From Malaya genurostris (taxonomy: Eukaryota; Arthropoda; Insecta; Diptera; Culicidae): a stretch of 64,000 nucleotides of DNA. The translations under genes and the position numbers were made by a program. The notes beneath the pieces were generated by a model. The model had not been told where the DNA came from, did not search any database, and was given only the letters and a program-made list of their open reading frames with translations. Every line of letters starts with the position of its first letter. Position 1 is the first letter of the stretch. Where the stretch lies: positions 82,890,525 through 82,954,524 of the forward strand of contig NC_080571.1 of the NCBI RefSeq assembly GCF_030247185.1, read 5' to 3'. This document shows, in pieces, positions 11,686-22,924 of this stretch.

Positions 11686-12420
11686 TCGGCGGTTCGTCGT
11701 TGGTGTCCCAGTCGGGATAGCGCTGCCGCTGTACCGGAAATGGTTCGTTCGATTCCAGTATCACGAAACCCTCGATGACATGGGTCAGGATGCTCGGTTT
11801 GATCATGGCCTTCGGTAGGCCACCTTTGTCCGTTGTTCCGGTTTTGCTTTGCGGCAGTGTCCCAGTGCCGGTGCTGATGCTGTTGGTGTTGGTAGCGGTC
11901 GCCAATGTCGGAGTTGCACTGACCACGGTCGTAGTCGTGCCAGTAACCGAAGGTAACCCATTCGTGTTGATGATGCTGCCGGCTGATGTCGCGGTCACTG
12001 TTGCAACACCACCGGTCACACTGGTGTTGGTGGCTGACGAAGGTGCTGCTGTCGAAACCACCGAACCGCCACCACTGCTAGTGGTCGTCGTCGTTAGTGT
12101 AGTGGTGGTCGTCGCTGTTTGCGGTGTCGTTGTAGTGGTACTGACTGCACCTGCCGATTCATCCGAGGAAACAACAGCTGGTTGAGCCGCCGAAACCACT
12201 GGTGCTGGAGCTGATGATACGGTTGTTGTTGTTGCTGCTGCTGTTGTCTGTGAGATAGATACTGATGAACCTGTCGACGCTGCTGATGCTGCTACGGACG
12301 ATGCCGGGATTGGAATCAACGGGGCTGCTGCTACTGGCGGAGACGACGAAGTGTCCATCGGCGTCGGAGCATTTAATTGCGCATCGGATGCGCTGTCCGC
12401 TGCGGCAGCAGTATTTTGCA
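11686..12420 (-). CDS. ph: Polyhomeotic exon with Ser/Thr/Ala-rich linker and HD1
   Basis: Internal ph exon. It begins after an acceptor (GATTCAG at 12421) with two bases completing a Val codon from the exon at 23449. It ends at a GTAAGT donor (11685) with one base of the Lys codon completed by the last exon. The first 200 residues are a low-complexity Ser/Thr/Ala linker. The end carries homology domain 1 (LPKAMIKPSILTHVIEGF, then ESNEPFPVQRQRY), a short motif shared by fly Ph and vertebrate PHC proteins that directly precedes the FCS finger. An in-frame ATG (MDTSSSPP) near residue 22 could start a short isoform. Introns of 11.0 kb and 6.3 kb flank it. Confidence 0.93.
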
Positions 12421-14470
12421 CTGAATCTACGAATGGTACAATGGTGAGAGCATTAGTGCTTACTTAGGCGTCGTCAACTCTAAACTAAACAGCAATATAA
12501 TGAATCCCTCGGAGCGAGCCCCAAAGCGCACGGCGCAAAACCAATTTGCGCGTCCCGCAGGCAGCCAGAAGCGATAAATACTCGCCAACAACAAACGCAC
12601 TCATCATCTCACTTCCGTACCATTCAGCGAGAAGAGCGGTGCCTTCCTCGGCCTGACTAGCTTCCACCCGTTATGTTCTTACCACTGACAATGAGGCGGT
12701 CAAACTCGCAAAATTTTGCAAATGATTACTGGTCCACCTCGCCTCGTGACGCGACACGACGCGATAGAGCGAAAGAGACAACGCGCGCACGGCTCTCGAG
12801 ATACAAACAGCAGGCGAATTAATTTTACCGCACTCTGAGCACACACGAAATACAGAAAAGAAAAAAAAATGTAAAATAACATGCGAAACGAAAAGCGCAA
12901 AGCGACGGCCACCACAATATGTGGGAACACGCGGCGTCCAACGTGTATGACTCAACTGCGCGCAAAACGAAAAAAAAATGAACTGTTGCCTGCTTGCCTC
13001 TGGCTGCCTGCCGTCAAAGGTAAAACACGAGGGAAAAAACAGTCCCATCCACTATCTATCCACGGCTAAGCTGTACCAAGGGATACTAACTACTATCGCG
13101 AATACTCAAACTCACCGAAATGCACAGCACACGGATTTCGTTTCGCCCGCACACACAGCCACACACATGCTCCAGTTTCCTCGTTTTGTTGTATCGACCG
13201 GTCTTGATGGAGACGGACGGTCTATTGGCGTGGCCCAGGCCAGCGAAAACCTTTTGCAACATGGTTGCGCAAAGTTCACCCAATAATAAATCGACAAATC
13301 ACCTGATGACGCAGTTGGCAAAACCACCCTCGCTTCGGGCTGAAGTGTTTTCTATTTTTAACCCCTATTCCAGTGACCACTTGCACCACCGGCACCGATC
13401 CAATGTGATTCCGATATGTCGGTCAAACGGTAATTAAAAACACCCGTAGTACTAATGATAGCTTCAAGCTCCCCCTCCCCCTCCCCGATCGCAATCGTAA
13501 TCATAATCATCATGCCACATGTCTCTATCAGCTGCAATTCAAGCCGCCTCGTCCGAACCAATCGGTAGGGAAGGGGAACTACAAAAAAAAATATATTGAC
13601 ATGCAAATCTATATATTGAACATTCCATTCGAGGAAGAAAAATGAGAAACAGCCATTCAACGTCAAACGAAGTGGTACCAGTAGTCACATACATTCCCCG
13701 TTCGGCGAGGTCGAGTGTGTGTTATGCGCAGTGTCAAGCTCGATCCGGCGAAGGAACCGGTGGAACCGCGGACTGGGACTGGGACAGGGCACAGGTATGG
13801 TGGTATCGATATATCCGATAAGGTGATTCCGTGAAAAAAACCTTCGCAAATGACATGGTATAGGAATAATCGTAGCCTCGTTTCATTTTTTCTGCGTGTT
13901 GGTCTCGATGAGAAATAATTCAATTTGCAACAAAATCCATCGTCATCGGGTGTAAATCTGAACCGGTGATGTTAGCTTTACTATATTGACTGATTGAAAA
14001 ACGTAGAGTCTGGGTTTCTATACACATACTTTTTGCTGTCAATAGAGACTATAAGACTGACCATAATCTCACATAATGAGCTAAATAAAAGCGGTCTGGC
14101 AACGATAGACTATTTTGTTTACAAATCCATTCACATTTAAATGAGTTTAATAAAAAAGGTAAACAATTCGCCGCAATAGCTGTCAAACTCGTGCTTTATT
14201 CGTCACGAACCTATGCGTTGCACCATGCAGTAAAACCGTTCTCGGCTTGGTTCTACCTAGTTTAGTTTTTTAGGAAGCAAGGCAATTGCAATGGCATTTT
14301 CGCTTGTGAAAACTGAAACTGAACCATAGTAAGGCTTCTTCGCGACTAAATCTGGACACTCCTGAATAAACATCTCCGGAAATACTTCATCAACGCTTAA
14401 AAAAATCGAAGACTAATGAACTTATGCCTGTTCTTTGTTTAAAATTAGTTTTTAGTGATATTATAAGCAT
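12421..14470. promoter_or_regulatory. GC-richer intronic segment, candidate internal ph promoter
   Basis: 12450-13420 has markedly more CpG and CGCG than the rest of the intron, with no convincing protein. On the minus strand a good 5' splice site (GTCAGTG|GTAAGAAC, donor at 12682) lies 262 nt upstream of the acceptor of the HD1 exon. A transcript starting around 13 kb could therefore splice straight into that exon. Clusters such as cgctctatcgcgtcgtg and ctctttcgctc resemble fly 5' UTR/GAGA-type DNA. This is inference from signals only. 13420-14470 is ordinary AT-rich intron with a C-rich patch at about 13473. Confidence 0.3.
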
Positions 14471-15108
14471 TTTGATCAAAGATGGCGTCGAAAGAAAAGC
14501 AATTGTGTGCATAATTTTCGACCATCACTTTACTTTTCCTGATTTATTGATTCACCTTGACAACTCGTTTAATGTCACTAAGAAATATAAAAAACTTTCC
14601 AAGAGATCACATGTGCTTCGACTTTCTTACTAACTGTTAGATACACTTTTGAACGATTAGATGTATGAATAAAAGAAATGCAATTTCATTATGTTTTAGC
14701 GACTTTTTTCTATTTCACTGGGATAATGTCGCAATGAAAATCTGGATCTGTCAGAAAGAACATTGGCAAAACCGCTTGATTTTCCTGCAAGCACTGTCCA
14801 TAACGTTCTTAAATCTTTCGACACACGTTTGACAACAGTCAGGAAGGCTGGGAGCGGAACAAAAACGGATCTCAGGAACCACTAGAAAACCGCAAAGGTG
14901 AAGCAAATATTCCAGAAGGACCAGATCTTTCAGTACGGACTGTGGCTAGAAAAATGAAAATTTCTCGTACTTTCAGGCATACTTCCAAGCAGCGGCAAGG
15001 TATAAAGTCGTTCAAGGAGAAAACACTGTACCGTACCGTACGGACTCGCAAGTTGCATCGCTAATATTTGATGAAGTTTTCCTGTGTGATAATGGACGAT
15101 AAAACTTA

Positions 15109-16397
15109 AAGACTGTCCCAGAAAGTATGCACGCAACCAAAAACCGCTGCCATTTCGCAATGGTTCAGAATCTGTCAATTTTTATGTCTGCTTCCTGTTG
15201 TTTACACTCTTCTCTAACCACTTGTGCAGTTGTTTATTCGTTTTCATTAGTTTGTTTCGAAATACGTGGACTTTCAGCAGAACAACATCGAAAAATTGTG
15301 TATAAATGGTGCACAGAACGCGGACTGTCACTGAGAAAGATAGCAAAAATGGAAGGAGTAAGTGAAAAAGTCGTGCGAAATGCAATCAGGAAGTTCGGTT
15401 TGAGGATAAACCGAAAACGGGTCGAAAAAAAGGTCCTACTAACCCTCAGTTGGATAAACGTATACTGTAGGCGTTCGAGCAAAAGAAGGAGGTTTCAGTT
15501 CGGGATGTGGCCAAGAAAGTGGGTACTTCGAAGTCAAATGTTCTTCGTGCTAAAGAACGTTTGAATCTTCGAACATATAAGAAGCAGAAACAACCAAAAC
15601 GTAGTTCGAAACAAGAAGCATCGATCAGGCCGAGGGTTCGAAAGCTGTACAATACGATTCTTGCTGGAAATTTGAACATGCAGTTCAATGGTCATAGACG
15701 ACGAAACCTACGTGAAACTCAATTACAAATCCTTGCCGGGACCACAATATTATACGGTGCGAAAAGGGCAAGTGTTAAACCAGTCCGAGACATCGATTGA
15801 AGTCGAAAAATTTGGTAAGAAAGCTATGGTCTGGCAAGCAATATGTAGCTGCGGTAAGATTTCGAAACCCTTCATCACCACTGCTTCAATGAACAGCGAA
15901 ATATACATCAAGGAATGTTTACAAAAACGACTTCTACCCATGATTCGAAGCCATAAGGAACCTGTTGTCTTCTGGCTAGATCTTGCTTCTTGCCACTACT
16001 CGAAATCAACGGTAGAATGGTATACTACCAAAAATGTCACTTTCGTCCCAAAAGACATGAATCCACCACATTGCCCACAACTTCGACCAATTGGGGAATT
16101 TTGGGCATTAACGAAGGCACATCTTAGGAAACATATCTCGGCAGCCGAAACCATTCAACAGTTCGAAAAAGATTGGAAAAAAATGTCAAAACTTGTCGCC
16201 AAGAAGTCTGTACGGAATTTAATAAGGAACGTTCGCAAAAAGGTGCGCCAGTTAGTCTACAATGGCTAAGTAGCTAATGTTGAGAAATGTTGTTGTAGTC
16301 TAATATTATCAGTATATCGAATAAAATTTGAATATCTAACACTTGTGAATTATTTACAGCGAAATCAAAGTGCGTCCATACTTTCTGGGACAGTCTT
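15109..16397 (+). mobile_element. Tc1/mariner DD37E element, full length with TIRs
   Basis: A complete 1,289-bp element flanked by TA at 15107-15108 and 16398-16399. The ends match as inverted repeats: both begin aagactgtcccagaaagtat and diverge after about 27 bp. The transposase inside is frameshifted. The family (ITmDD37E) was first described from mosquitoes. A sister copy lies inverted at 58752-60012. Confidence 0.9.
15200..16269 (+). pseudogene. DD37E transposase, frameshifted, catalytic Glu replaced
   Basis: A cut-and-paste transposase reading through three frame segments: the N-terminal HTH (LSAEQHRKIVYKWC..., about 15270-15450), a middle segment (VRDVAKKVGTSKSNVLRAKE, about 15500-15680) and the catalytic part (15688-16269). 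A frameshift at about 15430, an in-frame TAG near 15469 and another shift at about 15685 break it. The catalytic region has IDDETYV, then WLDLASCHYS, then CPQLRPIGEFW. In the sister copy the last motif is AIEEFW, so the catalytic Glu, 38 residues after the second Asp, is Gly here (GGG at 16093-16095). The protein would be inactive even if the frame were whole. Confidence 0.85.
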
Positions 16398-16780
16398 TAT
16401 GTGCTGGAAGACATTAAACAGCTGCCTGACATGGATTTTTATACTACCATGCAACGGAACGGCGTAGAGGAGCATTTCAGTACTAAGAAAAAGGTCAAGT
16501 TTCCCAAAAAAAATATTGGGTTTGGCAGGCAAAACACAGTTGTGGTCGAGCAAAGCCAAAGCTTCGTCACTACCGGAACGGTAAACAAAGAAATATATCG
16601 GGGTGAATGCCTAAAAAAGCGATAGATACCATTCCCACGTAGCTATTCTGGCTTGATTTGGCATCTTGTCGCTACGCCAAAGATAAAGCGTAAGAAGTCC
16701 ATGTTCTACCGAAAGAAGCGAATCCACATGAGTCGGTTACAGAGAAGTCTGCATCGACCCTAATGGCAGGAATGAACTCA

Positions 16781-17235
16781 ATAGTTCGAAGTTTCTTTTT
16801 GCAGCCTAGACACCAAAATTCAGCTAGTTTTCAGTAATTTTTTTGCGGTTACCAACTGTAAGATATTAGTTTTACTGAACAATATGTAAAATTTATCCAA
16901 CTTACAGTCATCTGTCAAACAAGTACTGAATATCGGTAAATCCCATGCAAAAACTACTGAACATTTACATTTTTATCATTTCTTTTGCTGAACTCAGTAA
17001 AAATTCTACCAATTCTCAGTAAATTGAATAAAAATAATGAATTTCCAAGCACCATCGCTGTATGTTTTGTGAAAATTCATATTTGTCAAATAACATCATT
17101 TCCGGAATGGAATGGAACTGAAATTGAAACGCTAACCGAAAGATATACGATCATTACTACTACGATCATTACTGCATTAGTACAACTTCGCAAATTATGA
17201 CGTAATATTTGAGGATCATTCTGTAAATTTCACTG
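16781..17235. other. ph intron, nothing recognised
   Basis: AT-rich intron between the mariner remnant and a MITE. Words like cagtaa and actgaac recur, possibly an old repeat, but no boundaries can be set. Confidence 0.3.
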
Positions 17236-17586
17236 TACACTGAGGTCTCTTTTTACGCGGGGGATACATACCTCGCAAAAAAAACCGCGTAACTTCGGAA
17301 ACCCGCGCAAAAAAACCTCCAAACTAATTAAAAAAAAATTGTTGATGCCAAATATCTTAGAAATGCATGCACTCTCAAAAAAACATTTTTTTGTGAAAAT
17401 CGACTTTGGGACATAGAAAAATTTTGAGACTTCCAAAATCGAAAACTTTTTTTGATGACGAAAAAAACGGTGTAACTTCGGAAATCCGCGTAAAAAAAAC
17501 CGCGTAGATTCGGAAATCCGCGTGAAAAAAGCCACGTAAAACGAAATCGCATTAAAAAAAATCGCGTAAAATGAGACCCCAGTGTA
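17236..17586. mobile_element. MITE with TACACTGAGGTCTC ends and internal minisatellite
   Basis: A 351-bp element whose ends are inverted: left tacactgaggtctctttt, right complement tacactggggtctcatttt. Inside are several copies of a roughly 30-bp unit (cgtaacttcggaaatccgcgtaaaaaa). The core word atatcttagaaatgcatg also appears, reversed, in the copy at 32712-33044. No ORF of note. It is the compact form of the repeat that makes up the array at 29130-33560. Confidence 0.7.
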
Positions 17587-19325
17587 CGTCGGTATTAAGT
17601 GATGAATAAGGCAGTAGAATTACGACAGATCGAAGCTCAATGTTACTCTATCGATCATTTAGCAAATCAAATTTTTACTGTACTTATTACCGAATGTTCC
17701 CGACATCTGTAAAAATAATGTTGTGTGTAGTTAAATATCAGTAATTTGTGTCAAGATGACTAATAATACAATATTAAATGAATAAAAAATGCATATTCAA
17801 TTGAACTAACATCAGATTTGTTTTACTCGCAAATAAGCCTTACATACGAAATTATTGCTGATACTTTTGGTTTTGGGAATGTTGTCAGATACAGCTTGAA
17901 CGTTGTCATAAAAAAACACTTAATAAATTATCGCCAAATGGAGGTTTTAGTAACAGGCTTAGAATAAAAATATTGTAGAAGAAATTGAAAATGAAGTTTT
18001 GTGTATTTCAATTGTTGATCTCTTCTTGGGCATTATTTGGGTACAATTAGCAGTTTTTTAGTTGAAACGATAAAAATAGTGCTTGCAAAAAAAAACTCTA
18101 CCCTTTTTAAAATCGGTCTTAAGGATATATTGACCCCTTGTAAAAAATTGTGTTGTCTTACTGAAAACGTTTAATCAGTTTCATCCAAATTGCATTATGC
18201 AAAGTTTGATGAGTTGCTATTCTTTGCTGGAATTACTCAGCTGCAACAACTTTAGGATTGAAGGATTTTTTTATATTTTCACATCGGCCAAATTCGACAA
18301 TGAATGAGGTTCTGAGTGGTAGAAACCGACTACATTTCTTATTGCTATCCCAAGAGGTTCTAAAATATGACAACCACAGTGTGATTCACATATTTACATT
18401 GTATCAGGCTGAAAACATATAATTAAATGACGACCAGAATTACCCAATGTAAAACAGAATTTAAAAAAAAAAACGAATCGACTAACGAATAAAATCATTA
18501 TTTAACTACTCTAATAATCTACTAAACACTCAGACCCTGTTAATTAGTGAATTTCTTCACATTCGAGGGCTCATGAAAAATTATGAGAACTTCCTTCTTT
18601 TCTTATTTGTCCTTTTCAAAAGTAGTGTCACAAAAAGCTAACACATTAATTAATCGAATGTCTCTATTGAACCCTAGATGTATTTTCAATTACGGGCGCC
18701 ATCTCTCGGTCAGACCGGTGACTTACTGATCGACGAGTTACGGGTTTGGTTAAATGCTGGTAAAAATTTGCTACTGGATGGATTGTGGTCCAACTAGTCT
18801 ACCAAGCTTTTAAATTTATCATTCAGTTTTAAAATATTGCAACCCCAATAAAGTTATTGTGAATTTAAGGTAAACTGAGGTTTCAGAAGCTCTTCTACGG
18901 CAGTTCTCAGAAAACGAGCATTTCAAAGCAAAATGGCCTTAGGACAATGGGTCGCGTATAGATTTTGAATCGACCACGTGGCTCCCTCAATGCCCCTTTG
19001 CGTCTATGCGTTTGGCAACCTTGTTGAGTCGATTTCATTTCTCTTTTTGTTGAACGCTTCCAGAAAACTTAAGCGGATAAAATGGCTGTGTTTCACAGAA
19101 AAATGTAAGACTTAATCGAATCAAAACTAAATTATATAGACTTCAACATGGTAGATTTATGATATGAGCCTTGAAAGTCGAAATATTAACAATTAGAGAC
19201 ATGTCATTCAAAGCGTTGCAGTTTTCAGTAGTTCTAAAGTTCATTCTGGAAATCTCGCGAATTCGTAACTAAATTTCAAACATGTTTACAAGTTTTACAC
19301 AAAAGTTGTTTTGATATATTCAATA
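17587..19325. other. ph intron, nothing recognised
   Basis: AT-rich intron without ORFs longer than chance, clear repeats or RNA genes. A short GC-richer patch lies at 18690-18780. Confidence 0.4.
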
Positions 19326-19327
19326 TA

Positions 19328-20190
19328 AGGAGTGTATCGAAAATAAGCTATCCACATACATTTGTGTTGTACGCATGTATTTGTGATGGTTTTTTATGCT
19401 CAGATCGCAGCATGCTGTGCGTTTGGCTGTCAGCTTTCGATTCTTTACTTGTTTGTGCGGTTGAAATTCTGCGTTTTCAAAATGTCGCGTATTGAAAAGG
19501 AAGTGGAAATTAAAGTTCTGGATACATGGCTAAGTGAGAAAGGGTATTATTATGCGAAAATTGGCGAAGCGGTTCGGAATTCATCATGCCAGTGTTAAAA
19601 ACACAATTAATAAGTTTGGGGAACATTATTCTTAGGATGAGCTACCAGGATGAGGCAGAAAACCCGGTTCTTCCAACCCGAAACTGGACCAGAAAGTTGT
19701 AAATCTAATCATGAAGAACAAAGCAATGTCAATATGTGATTTTGTCAAAACAGCAGGAACGAGTGTCGGAATGGTCCAGCGTATCAAGAGGCGAAATCAC
19801 CTAAAGACCTACAAGAGTCAGAAAGTCGGACCAAAGAGTAAAACAGAAGAAGCAAGCAGCAACAAGGGCCCGGAAATTGTATTCGAATCTTTTGCAGGGT
19901 CCGGATGCATGCGTTTTGATGGACGATGAGACTTATGTTAAAGAGGACTCAAAAACCCTTCCAGGTCCACAATACTTTACTGTCGTCGTTGGGGAGGATG
20001 TGAGCGATGCGGACAGGTCGATTCAAGTGGAGAAACTCGGTCGAAAGGTACTGGTATGGCAGGCAATATGTGCCTGTGGTTTGAAGTCAACAATTTTTTA
20101 CACTACCAGAACTATAAATGCAGAAATCTATCGATCTGAGTGTTTCCAGGAGAGATTGCTGCCTTTATATAAGAAGCATAGTAGACACCA
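19328..20190 (+). mobile_element. Tc1/mariner (DD37E-group) element, 3'-truncated
   Basis: The left end aggagtgtatcgaaaataag follows a TA and matches the left end of the element at 63226 (aggagtatatcgataagtag), so both belong to one family. The right TIR is missing and similarity stops near 20190. Confidence 0.7.
19480..20190 (+). pseudogene. Truncated, frameshifted DD37E-group transposase
   Basis: N-terminal HTH (MSRIEKEVEIKVLDTWLSEKG, 19481 on), then an HTH-like segment (SICDFVKTAGTSVGMVQRIK, about 19730-19790), then the first catalytic motif MDDETYVKEDSKTLPGPQYF (about 19920) and VLVWQAICACGL (about 20050). The three parts lie in different frames. The sequence stops at RLLPLYKKHS, before the second Asp and the Glu, so the C-terminal third is lost. 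Confidence 0.8.
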
Positions 20191-20860
20191 TTTGCTATTC
20201 ATATGAAAAACAAACATCATCATAGGTTCGGCGCATATAGGGACTAGACGTTTGATGTTTCGATTCAACTAATCATTGAACTGCTACTGACGGTGAACCG
20301 AGTTCATCGGGAGGTTCTATTTGAATGGTACATGAAAAATTATAAAACATTCCATCTTGAGTTTATCTTTGATTCATCACAGTTTCAAAGAAAATTTTAT
20401 TTGAAACGGGAAAATATTAAAACTCTTACATTCTAAACGTACAGTCCTCAGTTCTTAAAAGATTGTGTAAATTCATTGTTGAACTTCAAATTCGCTATCA
20501 TTTTGTTTGGAAATTTCAACCGCTTGAGATTTTTCTTAAATAGAGATTGAACTCATCATCGGTAGTTTGAATTGTAAATCTTATTCGGCAAAAAATTCCT
20601 TTTACTTTCGATTAATGTTATATTTAAATCATTCATAGATAGATTACAAATAAATTCGTTCGCCCCTCGTGCGTCTCTTGTGTTGAGAAATTTTTGACAG
20701 AGATTTGTTTACACTTCTAAAGAGAACAACTGGTGCAGGTTTGATCGAAGAAGTCGATCCAACCTCCGGTGAATCTCTGAACGGATGCGTAAGTTGTACT
20801 TTGACAACTCGACGTAACCACACACAAATTTTCGCTTGTAGTCCAGTGAAAAGAAAATCC
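20191..20860. other. ph intron, nothing recognised
   Basis: AT-rich intron. Overlapping minus-strand frames at 20644-20940 show no known domain. Part may be decayed transposon leading into the HTH fragment at 20880. Confidence 0.35.
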
Positions 20861-20879
20861 ATTGGACTATAAACAAACA

Positions 20880-21068
20880 AAAATATGGAAATCCTGAGTA
20901 TGTAAAGGAACAAATAGACGTACGGAAAAACCGCAACCAAGGAACGTCAGCTGCGCAGCAAAAGTTGAAAAACGTTCAATCTAATCCCGGGTTTTCGATC
21001 GGAGATGTGGCCAGAAGGTACAACACCAATTTTCAAACGGTGCGAAACATGTTTGCCAGGGAAGAATA
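20880..21068 (+). pseudogene. Transposase HTH fragment (Tc1/mariner type)
   Basis: A short frame reading YVKEQIDVRKNRNQG, then NPGFSIGDVARRYNTNFQTV and RNMFAREE, resembles the first or second helix-turn-helix of a Tc1/mariner transposase (…DVAxxxxxxxxTVRxxxxRE). It ends immediately before the left TIR of the DD41D element. The source family is not identifiable. Confidence 0.5.
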
Positions 21069-21259
21069 AAAAGGGTGATTTTTTTGCTGGTATGTTTTAG
21101 GCAACACTGTTTTCGGTGATCTGTCAATCATGTCTTGTGTCATTATTAAACTTGTTCAATTTGGTCTATAATTTAATCATGAATCGTCGTTCGGTCTATA
21201 ATTTAATCATGAAGGGGCGCTGGCAAAGTTGGAGGAAGATACATTTTTAATCGAAAAAT

Positions 21260-21771
21260 TGTGTTCATCGAAGAAGCTTATTTCAGTTTGAATGAATAAG
21301 TCAACAAGCAAAATTGCCGCATCTGGAGTGAAGACCAGCCGGAAGCATTGCAAGAGCTACCAATGCATCCCAAAAAAGTCACTGTTTGGTGTGGCATCAT
21401 CGGGCCGTACTACTTCAAAAGCGACAATGGACGGAACGTTACCGTGAATGACGAGCGCTACCGTGTGATGATTGACGATTCATCTTTGACCCAAAATAGA
21501 AGCATTGGACACAGGTAGTTTCAACAAGACGGTGCCACATCCCACACGGCACGCGAAACAATGACCAAATTGAGAGCTGCCTACGGTGAACAGTTCATCT
21601 CACGCTTTGGGCCCGTCAATTCGCCGCTTAGATCGTGTTATTTAACACCTTTGGACTATTTCTTATGGGGCCATGTTAAGACTCATATCTACAAAGATAA
21701 ACCAGCAACGATCGACGCACTGGAAGCTAATATTGAATCATTTTTTCGTGAAATACCGTCCGATAGAGTGT
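21260..21771 (+). pseudogene. DD41D transposase remnant
   Basis: Readable pieces are the first Asp region (…IVFIEEAYFSL, altered from SDEAHFWL), KQNCRIWSEDQPEALQELPM, HPKKVTVWCGIIGPYYF, then FQQDGATSHTARETMTKL and LTPLDYFLWGHVKTHIYKDK. The spacing between second and third Asp matches DD41D. Stops and frameshifts at about 21290 and 21510 break it, and the C-terminus is interrupted by the nested element. Confidence 0.75.
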
Positions 21772-21772
21772 A

Positions 21773-22736
21773 AAGCTTGCTTCATTTAGAATTTGAACAA
21801 ACTTTTGCTCATATTGTGGCGCTCCTGGTGGACGGATTTTGAAGTTATTGGCGCCCACGTGTCGGGAATTTTGTTAGCTTCACGTATGATTTTTGACATT
21901 CCACAAATCGACTGTACTTTGTAAACAATCAACATGGAAACCGAAAGAAGGGAAAAAATTGTGCACAGTTATTTGGAAAATCCATTGTGGTCTGCATCTA
22001 GGCTAGCTAAACAGCTGAAATTGCCCAGAAATAACGTATGGCGCGTTATCGAACGGTATAAGGAAACATTGACGACGATTCGGAAGCCTCAAGCCAATCG
22101 TCGGAGTGGAACTGTCGACCGGAAACTGCGTGGCAAGATTTTGAAGACGATTAAGAGGAATCCTAATCTGTCGGACCGTGATTTGGCCAGAAAATTCGGT
22201 GCTGCTCATAGTACCGTGAGGAGAACTCGACTCCGGGAAGAATCAAGTCGCATCGAGCTAGCAAACAGCTAAATCGGACCATAAAACAGAATAGTGTGGT
22301 AAAAATCTTACTTGGCAACGGCTCGGGGGGATGTTCCAGCCAAATTTAAATTCGTTTTCGCCGACAAATTTCAAAGAAAATTTAAACCTTAATCCATCCA
22401 ACTGCCCCCAGTTCCGCCCTATTGAGAAATACTGGGCAATCATGAAGAAGAGACTCAAGGCGAAGGGAAAGGTTGTCAAAGACATCAATCAGATGACGAC
22501 CTGGTGGAATAAGATAGCTAAAACGATGGACGAAGATGGTGTGCGCCGCCTAATGACCCGTGTTACAGGAAAAATTCGAGAATTCCTTCGAAACCGTGAC
22601 GAATAATTTTATCCGTATTTTTTCTTAAAAGTATGAAGAAAACGCTACATTTGTATAAAAAAAGATATTGAATTCAATAATAAATAACTGAAATATAGAC
22701 AATTGTCTTTGTTCCAATTCAATCTGAAGCAAGCTT
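21773..22736 (+). mobile_element. Nested Tc1/mariner element, internally deleted
   Basis: A 964-bp element with TA at 21771-21772 and 22737-22738 and inverted ends aagcttgcttca(ttt/gat)... . It keeps both ends of a transposase gene but has lost the middle, so it is non-autonomous. It interrupts the DD41D element near the end of its coding region. Confidence 0.8.
21934..22605 (+). pseudogene. Internally deleted DD37E-group transposase
   Basis: The N-terminal 105 residues are well preserved (METERREKIVHSYLENP..., SASRLAKQLKLPRNNVWRVI, then SDRDLARKFGAAHSTVRRTR), giving two helix-turn-helix motifs. After about 22250 the frame is lost. At 22395 the C-terminal part resumes (NPSNCPQFRPIEKYWAIMKK ... 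RVTGKIREFLRNRDE) and includes the catalytic Glu region. The two catalytic Asp motifs between them are deleted, about 500 bp compared with an intact gene. Confidence 0.8.
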
Positions 22737-22924
22737 TACGCCAAAATTGGAACTTGTGCATGGGCATTCTAAAGCGAAGCCGCGGCCAACATTTGCATGG
22801 AATCAAAACATTATATTATATTTATCGTTTCATCGATTCCAAAAAAGCTCTAATAAATTTTCTCAAATTTTTCGCGTTTTTTTTTAATCAAATCTTATAC
22901 CTCTTAAAAAATTACCCTTTATAA

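Larger units (their letters stand above)
14480..16780 (+). mobile_element. Degenerate mariner-like element split by a DD37E element
   Basis: Two halves of an old Tc1/mariner transposase flank the element at 15109-16397. The left half starts near MASKEKQL (14482) and reaches ATGGACGATAAAACT (M D D K T). The right half resumes with TATGTGCTGGAA (Y V L E) and continues DIKQLPDMDFYTTMQRNGVE, then a WQA-like and a WLDLASCRYA-like region, both broken. The insertion therefore sits inside the Tyr codon of the conserved MDDKTYV catalytic motif. Many stops and shifts show that the host element was dead or has decayed since. Its outer ends are not clear. Confidence 0.7.
21071..22919 (+). mobile_element. 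DD41D Tc1/mariner element with a nested insertion
   Basis: Ends are aagggtgatttttttgctgg on the left and a matching inverted aagggtaattttttaagagg on the right, each next to TA. The body resembles the DD41D copies at 30669-31593 and 57349-58057. It is interrupted at 21773-22736 by another TA-flanked element. The coding start is joined directly to the catalytic domain (21,200-21,290), so the DNA-binding N-terminus is missing, as in the copy at 57349. Confidence 0.75.

Noticed and set aside
11775..12185. Plus-strand 136-codon Val-rich frame
   Set aside because: Antisense of the Thr/Ala-rich part of the HD1 exon of ph.
12671..13048. 125-codon minus-strand frame upstream of the HD1 exon
   Set aside because: Open because of composition; Cys/Phe/Ser-rich text without a domain. 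The segment is kept only as a candidate 5' UTR/promoter.
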